Below are positions 28,849 through 32,259 of a stretch of DNA of 32,259 nt, one piece after another (within the stretch, counting starts at the first letter, position 1; each line of letters opens with the position of its first letter). The translations under genes were made by a program, and so were the position numbers. Source of the DNA: Desulfobacterales bacterium (GTDB taxonomy: Bacteria; Desulfobacterota; Desulfobacteria; Desulfobacterales; UBA2156); NCBI GenBank assembly GCA_027025555.1, contig JALVQN010000139.1, positions 1-32,259 on the forward strand. Reading direction: 5' to 3'. Under the pieces are notes generated by a model. The model ran no database searches. It saw nothing but the letters and a program-made list of their open reading frames with translations, and was not told the origin of the DNA.

Positions 28849-29874
28849 ATGAAAAAGGCGGTTTTCACCGGTCTTTGCGTCATGCTCGCTCTTTTTATCG
28901 GAGCGGGCGGGGTCGCGGCCAAGGAAAAGGTCGTGGTGTACACATCTTTGGAAAACGAAGAAGTGGTCGATTATCTCAAGCTGGCCAAGAAGGATCTCCC
29001 GGACCTGGACATTCAGGCCATCCGTCTGTCCACCGGGGAGCTGGGCGCCCGGATGCTGGCGGAAAAGGACAATCCCCAGGCCGACTGTATCTGGGGCTGG
29101 GCCGTCACCAACATGTCCGAGTTCGTGCCCAAGGGGATGCTTGTCCCATATAAACCCAAGGGTTGGGAAAAGATCCCGGCCAAGTTCAAAGACCCCAAGG
29201 GTTACTGGGTCGCCATTGATTTGTATGCCGCCGCCCTGGTCCCCAATACCAAGGTCCTCAAGGAAAAGGGCCTTCCCATGCCCAAGGGATGGAAAGACCT
29301 GCTGAATCCCGCCTACAAAGGCATGCTGATCATGCCGAACCCGGCCAGCTCGGGAACGGGGTTTCTCCAGGTGGCCAGCCTCCTGGTTCTTTTGGACCCC
29401 GATTATAAGAACAAGCCCGTTGAGGAAAACAAGGCATGGGAATTTTTAAAGAAACTGGATAAGAACATGGGCCAGTACATCAAGAGCGGGTCCAAGCCCG
29501 CCAAACTCACGGCCGCCGGCGAGTACGCCATCGGATGTTCTTTTGCATTCGTATATTCTTCATTGAAAAAGAAGGGCTTTCCCGTGGCCCTGGTCATGCC
29601 GGAGGAAGGCGCCGGTTATGAGCTTGAAGCCAATGCCCTTTTAAAGGGTGCCAAGCATGAAAAAGCGGCCAAGAAATTTTTGGACTGGGCCATCAGCGAA
29701 AGCGCCATGAAGCGGTATGCCACCTTTAAACTGGGTGTCACCTATCCCGGGATTCCCGGTCCCAAGGATCTGCCTTCCCTGGACAGCATCAAGTTGGCCC
29801 CCATGGACTTTCCCTGGCAGTCGAAGAATCGTGCAAAGATTCTCGAAGTGTGGCAAAAACTCTTCTTGAAGTAA
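28849..29874 (+). CDS. ABC transporter periplasmic substrate-binding protein (iron(III)/2-aminoethylphosphonate type)
   Basis: A 341-residue exported protein with a clear signal peptide (residues 1-24, cleavage after VAA) and a strong AAAGGAGG site. The mature start KEKVVVYTSLENEE and the WGWAVTNMSEFVPKGML, VAIDLYAAALVPNTK and PNPASSGTGFLQV segments place it in the AfuA/FbpA/PhnS cluster of type II binding proteins. It resembles the predicted 2-aminoethylphosphonate binder (TIGR03261) most closely. Iron(III) cannot be excluded from sequence alone. It is the first gene of the ABC operon; a terminator hairpin follows. Confidence 0.85.
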   Translation: MKKAVFTGLCVMLALFIGAGGVAAKEKVVVYTSLENEEVVDYLKLAKKDLPDLDIQAIRLSTGELGARMLAEKDNPQADCIWGWAVTNMSEFVPKGMLVPYKPKGWEKIPAKFKDPKGYWVAIDLYAAALVPNTKVLKEKGLPMPKGWKDLLNPAYKGMLIMPNPASSGTGFLQVASLLVLLDPDYKNKPVEENKAWEFLKKLDKNMGQYIKSGSKPAKLTAAGEYAIGCSFAFVYSSLKKKGFPVALVMPEEGAGYELEANALLKGAKHEKAAKKFLDWAISESAMKRYATFKLGVTYPGIPGPKDLPSLDSIKLAPMDFPWQSKNRAKILEVWQKLFLK

Positions 29875-29887
29875 ACCGGGGCCATCC

Positions 29888-29942
29888 CAAGGATCGCCCC
29901 CTGTTCCGTGGGTGTGGGCAGGGGGTGATCCTTGTCTTTTTT
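29888..29942 (+). terminator. Strong intrinsic terminator/attenuator between binding protein and ATPase genes
   Basis: The arms CAAGGATCGCCCCCTG (29888-29903) and CAGGGGGTGATCCTTG (29919-29934) pair over 16 bp with one G-T pair. They enclose a 15-nt loop and are followed by TCTTTTTT. Partial read-through would give much more binding protein than membrane complex, a common design in ABC operons. Confidence 0.85.
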
Positions 29943-30054
29943 GATGCAAAAAGGGCACGGGGCAGGCCTGACCGAAACAGGCATGGGACGCCCCTGAAGC
30001 GCCGTTTCCCGGCCGGTGGCAATGCCCCTGTTTTAAAAGAAATTAAGAGCGCCT

Positions 30055-31143
30055 ATGTCCAAGAAGTTGATCCTGGAAAACTTGAGTAAGCATTACGGTT
30101 CCCTGGTTGCCGTCGATAACGTGAGCTTGGAAATTGACCCGGGAGAATTCCTCTGTTTTCTCGGCCCCAGCGGTTGCGGAAAAACAACGATACTGAGGAT
30201 GATCACCGGATTTGAAGAAATCACCTCCGGCAACATTATTTATGACAATGCCGTCATCAACGACGTCATTCCCCAAAAAAGGGAGTTCGGCATCGTTTTC
30301 CAATCCTATGCCCTTTTCCCCAACATGACGGTCAACCAGAACATCGCATTCGGACTGAAAATGCGGAAAATGCCCCAAGACGTGATTGATGCGCGGGTGA
30401 ACGAAATCCTGGATCTCATCGGCCTTCGGGGATGGGAGAACCACTATCCCTCCCAGCTCAGCGGGGGGCAGCAGCAGCGGGTGGCCCTGGGCAGGGCCAT
30501 CGCCATCAAACCGAGCATCCTCCTTTTGGATGAACCCTTGAGTGCCCTGGACGCGAAAATTCGCGTGCGACTGAGGACCGTCATCAAGCGTCTCCAGGAG
30601 GAACTGGGCATCACCATGATTTACGTGACCCATGACCAGGAAGAAGCCTTGGCCCTGGCGGACAGGGTCGTGGTCATGCGGGACGGCCAGTTCAGGCAGA
30701 TCGGGACCCCTTGGGAGATCTATAAGAGGCCGAAGACGAGTTTTATCGCCGGCTTCGTGGGGACCTCCAACTTCATCCAGGGGAAAAAGGAAAAGGGGCA
30801 GGTCCGATTCGGTTCCCGGATCCTTACGGTCTCAGGCCTCGAGTCGGTTGAGAGTGAAACCGTCCACCTGGCCATCCGGCCGGAAAACATCGATGTACTC
30901 TTTGATGAACACGCCGCAGAAGGCTTGGTTTCCACCAACATCATCGAAACGACGGTGGAGGTCATCAATTTTTTAGGCGCCGTGGTGAGGATTACCTTTA
31001 TGGTGGAAGGTGAAGAGATGCTGGTGGATATCTCCGAAAAAGAGTTTGAAAAACACAACCTGAAGCGAAAGGATAATATCCGGCTCTACTTTCCGCCGGA
31101 GGCCTTTCATGTCTATACAGAACACTACAGGAAATTGATTTAG
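30055..31143 (+). CDS. ABC transporter ATP-binding protein (iron(III)/2-aminoethylphosphonate type)
   Basis: A 362-residue ATPase. Walker A is GPSGCGKT (37-44), the Q-loop is at Q83, the signature is LSGGQ (135-139), Walker B with catalytic Glu is ILLLDEP (155-161), and the H-loop is in YVTHDQ. Residues after about 235 form a TOBE-like regulatory domain (HLAIRPENIDVL). The length fits PotA/FbpC/PhnT-type ATPases. It lies after the terminator, 180 bp from the binding protein gene, with a weak ribosome site (AAGAG). Confidence 0.93.
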   Translation: MSKKLILENLSKHYGSLVAVDNVSLEIDPGEFLCFLGPSGCGKTTILRMITGFEEITSGNIIYDNAVINDVIPQKREFGIVFQSYALFPNMTVNQNIAFGLKMRKMPQDVIDARVNEILDLIGLRGWENHYPSQLSGGQQQRVALGRAIAIKPSILLLDEPLSALDAKIRVRLRTVIKRLQEELGITMIYVTHDQEEALALADRVVVMRDGQFRQIGTPWEIYKRPKTSFIAGFVGTSNFIQGKKEKGQVRFGSRILTVSGLESVESETVHLAIRPENIDVLFDEHAAEGLVSTNIIETTVEVINFLGAVVRITFMVEGEEMLVDISEKEFEKHNLKRKDNIRLYFPPEAFHVYTEHYRKLI

Positions 31144-31179
31144 AATCTTTCGGGTCCCCGATCCAGGAAACACCGCCCC

Positions 31180-32259
31180 ATGCCTTTCAACGCCAATTCG
31201 AAGGAAGCCGTAAAACAGTACGCGGTCTCGCCGGTGCGCATGGAGATCGACCGGTTCATTGTGCCGGCGGTCACCCTCTTTATCGCCTTGATCCTTTTCT
31301 TTTTCATGCTCTTTCCCTTAAGCGCCATTCTCAAACTCAGCCTTTTCAAGGGAGGGGAGTTCGGTCTTTCCAATTTTACCTTCGAAAACTTCCAAAAATA
31401 CTTTACCACCAGTTATACCCTGAAGGCCCTGTGGCACAGCCTGTACGTGTCTTTGGTCACCACGGTCATCGTCACCGTTGTCACCTTCTTTTTTGCCTAC
31501 GCCATGACGCGCACCACCATCTCGGGGAAGGGGTTTTTCCGCAACATCATCATGATGCCCCTGGTGGCGCCTTCCATCGTCCAGGCCCTTGCCCTGATTT
31601 ATCTGTTCGGGCGCAACGGGTTGATCACGGCCCATTTGATCCAGACCGACTGGAACATCTACGGTCCCACGGGGATCATCGTTTCCGAGGTGCTCTATTG
31701 CCTGCCCCATGCCTATGTCATCCTCTACACCACCCTGTCGGCGGTGGACATCCGACTCGATGAGGCTGCCGAGAGCCTCGGGGCGACACCCTTCAAAGTC
31801 TTCACCCGGATCACGATTCCATCGGCCAAGTACGGCATCTTCAGCGCCGCGGCCCTCACGTTCAACTTGACCATCACCGATTTCGGGAACCCGGTGGTGA
31901 TCGGCGGGGATTACAACGTTCTGGCCACGGAAATCTATGCCCAGGTCACCAATTTGTATCGATTCGACCTGGGGGCCACCATCAGCATCATCCTGCTGGT
32001 GCCGTCGCTGATGGCCTTTGCCCTGAATTATTATATTTCACGGAAGACCTTTTCCATGATCAGCGGGGCTGCCAAGCCTGTGATTCCCCCCTCCCGTCCC
32101 TTGAAAAAAGTGGGCTTTACGGCCTTTTGCACGCTCGTCGCGCTTTCGATCATCGTGATTTTCATCACCGTTGTGATGGGGTCGTTCGTCAAGGTCTGGC
32201 CCTATGACTGGTCTTTGACCCTGCAGCATTATGACTTTCCGTCCATTGCCGGCTATTCG
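31180..32259 (+). CDS. ABC transporter permease, 5' part (runs off the window)
   Basis: The frame is open from the ATG at 31180 to the window edge, giving 360 residues without a stop. It shows an N-terminal hydrophobic segment, about six membrane helices and the cytoplasmic EAA loop (EAAESLGATPFKVFTRITIP). A second hydrophobic block starts near residue 305. This fits the long double-unit permeases (about 550 residues) of the iron(III)/2-aminoethylphosphonate class, in which two permease domains are fused. A second EAA loop would be expected beyond the window. An in-frame ATG at 31240 is an alternative start. Confidence 0.88.
   Translation, partial: MPFNANSKEAVKQYAVSPVRMEIDRFIVPAVTLFIALILFFFMLFPLSAILKLSLFKGGEFGLSNFTFENFQKYFTTSYTLKALWHSLYVSLVTTVIVTVVTFFFAYAMTRTTISGKGFFRNIIMMPLVAPSIVQALALIYLFGRNGLITAHLIQTDWNIYGPTGIIVSEVLYCLPHAYVILYTTLSAVDIRLDEAAESLGATPFKVFTRITIPSAKYGIFSAAALTFNLTITDFGNPVVIGGDYNVLATEIYAQVTNLYRFDLGATISIILLVPSLMAFALNYYISRKTFSMISGAAKPVIPPSRPLKKVGFTAFCTLVALSIIVIFITVVMGSFVKVWPYDWSLTLQHYDFPSIAGYS

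Overview
The window looks like an origin-proximal chromosome segment from a Gram-negative anaerobe, most likely a member of the Desulfobacterota (former Deltaproteobacteria). Evidence for a diderm is the long YidC with a periplasmic domain, the Gram-negative-length GyrB and several secreted periplasmic proteins. The TIGR03960-type radical SAM gene beside rng, the archaeal-looking thymidylate synthase and the endonuclease Q-helicase fusion fit a deltaproteobacterial lineage. The taxonomic call is an inference from gene content, not from a marker-gene comparison. No tRNA, rRNA, insertion sequence or CRISPR array was seen.

Layout. (1) Positions 1-4734, minus strand: the conserved rpmH-rnpA-yidD-yidC-jag-mnmE cluster (ribosomal protein L34, RNase P protein, membrane insertion, RNA binding, tRNA modification). 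It is followed by a perfect 16-bp parS site at 33-48, the ParB loading site usually found near oriC. (2) 4856-8939, minus: ribonuclease G and an overlapping B12/radical SAM-DUF2344 protein. (3) 8988-10394, plus: a periplasmic HtrA/Do protease. (4) 10517-11434, minus: a CsgG/FlgT-like secreted protein. (5) 11549-18240, minus: dnaN-gyrB-thymidylate synthase-cyclophilin-like-RiPP-type radical SAM, with overlapping or very close gene junctions. dnaA is not in the window.

(6) 18241-18661: an AT-rich divergent gap with degenerate DnaA-box-like sequences. (7) 18662-22970, plus: a 1138-aa protein joining an endonuclease Q (PHP plus zinc finger) to a complete UvrD/PcrA helicase, then cutA and a lytic transglycosylase. 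(8) 23035-25990, minus: a UDP-sugar pyrophosphorylase, then a separate ilvE and PPC/DUF296 pair with a recognisable promoter. (9) 26461-28052, plus: DUF47 regulator and PiT phosphate transporter. (10) 28099-28629, minus: a HAD phosphatase fragment without its catalytic N-terminus. (11) 28849-32259, plus: an ABC importer of the iron(III)/2-aminoethylphosphonate type, with the permease cut by the window edge.

The most interesting object is the endonuclease Q-helicase fusion. Its last five residues are QLSLF, the textbook bacterial beta-clamp-binding motif, and it is transcribed divergently from dnaN, the clamp gene. Two genes away on the dnaN side is a thymidylate synthase. Together these suggest a clamp-loaded pathway that nicks DNA at deaminated bases (uracil, hypoxanthine) and unwinds from the nick. 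Archaeal endonuclease Q is known to work with PCNA, so this would be a bacterial counterpart. The activity and the clamp contact are inferences from sequence.
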